A DNA stretch of 5,833 nucleotides from Rhizorhapis sp. SPR117. GTDB lineage: Bacteria > Pseudomonadota > Alphaproteobacteria > Sphingomonadales > Sphingomonadaceae. The stretch spans positions 1 through 5,833 of the forward strand of contig NZ_JAKKIE010000112.1 in NCBI RefSeq assembly GCF_021742065.1, read 5' to 3'. The position numbers were made by a program, and so were the translations under genes. The notes below the pieces were generated by a model. The model was not told the DNA's origin and made no database searches. It was given only the letters and a program-made list of their open reading frames with translations. Shown here in pieces: positions 5,493 through 5,833 of the stretch; position 1 is the first letter of the stretch; each line of letters begins with the position of its first letter.

Positions 5493-5833
5493 TCAGAAAT
5501 GTTCTGGTGCGCGAGGCGGTGTGACGGCGGGCACAGGGTGCGGCAGCAGCTCCAGGGGACTCGTCGTCGAGCAGACCTTGTTGGCCGCTATGCGCAGATA
5601 CTGGGCCGTGGTGGACAGGGAACGATGACCGAGCAGGAGCTGAATGGTGCGCACATCCGTGCCAGCTTCGAGCAGATGGACGGCAAAGGCGTGACGAAAA
5701 GAATGGGGGGTCACCGGCTTGGACAGTCCAGATCGTTCATGCGCCACCTCGCAGGCCCACACGCGGCGGGATGAGCGTTTCGGTCCTGTAAAAGCTTCAG
5801 GATTCCGTGCTTTTGTGCCATGTTGCAAAGGCG
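5493..5833 (-). CDS. Tyrosine recombinase (XerC/D-like), C-terminal part
   Basis: This is the C-terminal ~113 codons of a phage-integrase-type recombinase, which cuts and rejoins DNA through a tyrosine. The motif [19 protein letters not shown] supplies the H-x-x-R pair. LLLGHRSL gives the following histidine, and TTAQYLRIA carries the nucleophilic tyrosine. The tail ([18 protein letters not shown]) resembles the recombinases that accompany IS91 transposases. The frame stays open to the window edge, so the TTG at 5828 is not a trustworthy start. The conserved first arginine box would lie further upstream and is not in view. The first ~20 residues (for example NPEAFTGPK) look unlike the family, so the gene may be truncated close to the edge. 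The stop is 11 bases before the transposase start, which suggests one transcript. Confidence 0.85.
   Translation of the reverse strand, partial: PLQHGTKARNPEAFTGPKRSSRRVWACEVAHERSGLSKPVTPHSFRHAFAVHLLEAGTDVRTIQLLLGHRSLSTTAQYLRIAANKVCSTTSPLELLPHPVPAVTPPRAPEHF

Larger units (their letters stand above)
4054..5833 (-). mobile_element. IS91-family element with companion tyrosine recombinase, partial
   Basis: The frameshifted IS91 transposase and the recombinase just upstream are in the same orientation with an 11-base gap. This pairing recurs in IS91-family elements of proteobacteria. The 3' end (origin side) should lie below 4284. The left limit given is only the end of the coupled open frame, and the true end may be nearer 3990. 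The other end is outside the window or has been removed. Confidence 0.6.

Noticed and set aside
1..5833. CRISPR array, tRNA or rRNA genes
   Set aside because: No regularly spaced direct repeats and no cloverleaf or rRNA signature were seen on either strand.

Overview
The window is GC-rich and is a patchwork of insertion sequences, recombinases and one small metabolic cassette, which is typical of a plasmid or genomic island. The gene mix (IS256-family transposase, Tn3-type resolvase, IS91-family transposase paired with a tyrosine recombinase) and the high-GC codon use suggest an alphaproteobacterium, possibly a sphingomonad. That assignment is inference, because there is no rRNA or housekeeping gene to anchor it.

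Layout. Bases 1-458 hold the 3' end of an IS256-family transposase cut by the left edge. Bases 459-888 hold no recognisable gene: they contain a GC-rich hairpin (514-536), a small open frame with a usable ribosome site (538-852) and a perfect 28-bp dyad (861-888). From 889 to 2995 lies a divergent pair: a LysR-type regulator (minus strand) and a YeiH/UPF0324-family putative sulfate/sulfite exporter (plus strand). They are separated by a 109-bp control region carrying a textbook LysR operator shape (T-N11-A inside a 6-9-6 inverted repeat). Bases 3016-3126 look like a resolvase res region, followed by a complete Tn3-type serine resolvase (3111-3683). Bases 3684-4053 carry no convincing gene. From 4054 to the right edge, on the minus strand, is an IS91-family unit: the C-terminal part of a tyrosine recombinase, then an IS91 transposase split by a one-base frameshift, then a short ATGA-coupled open frame and the probable element end.

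How the parts relate. The regulator and exporter are arranged like E. coli yeiE/yeiH and probably form a self-contained sulfur-oxyanion efflux cassette. Everything else in the window is mobility machinery. The observation most worth checking is that the two-gene cassette is tightly bracketed by two related dyads in direct orientation (861-888, abutting the LysR stop codon, and 3016-3041, just after the exporter stop). The second dyad forms part of the res region of the adjacent resolvase. This suggests that the cassette could have been acquired, or could be excised, by resolvase-mediated recombination.
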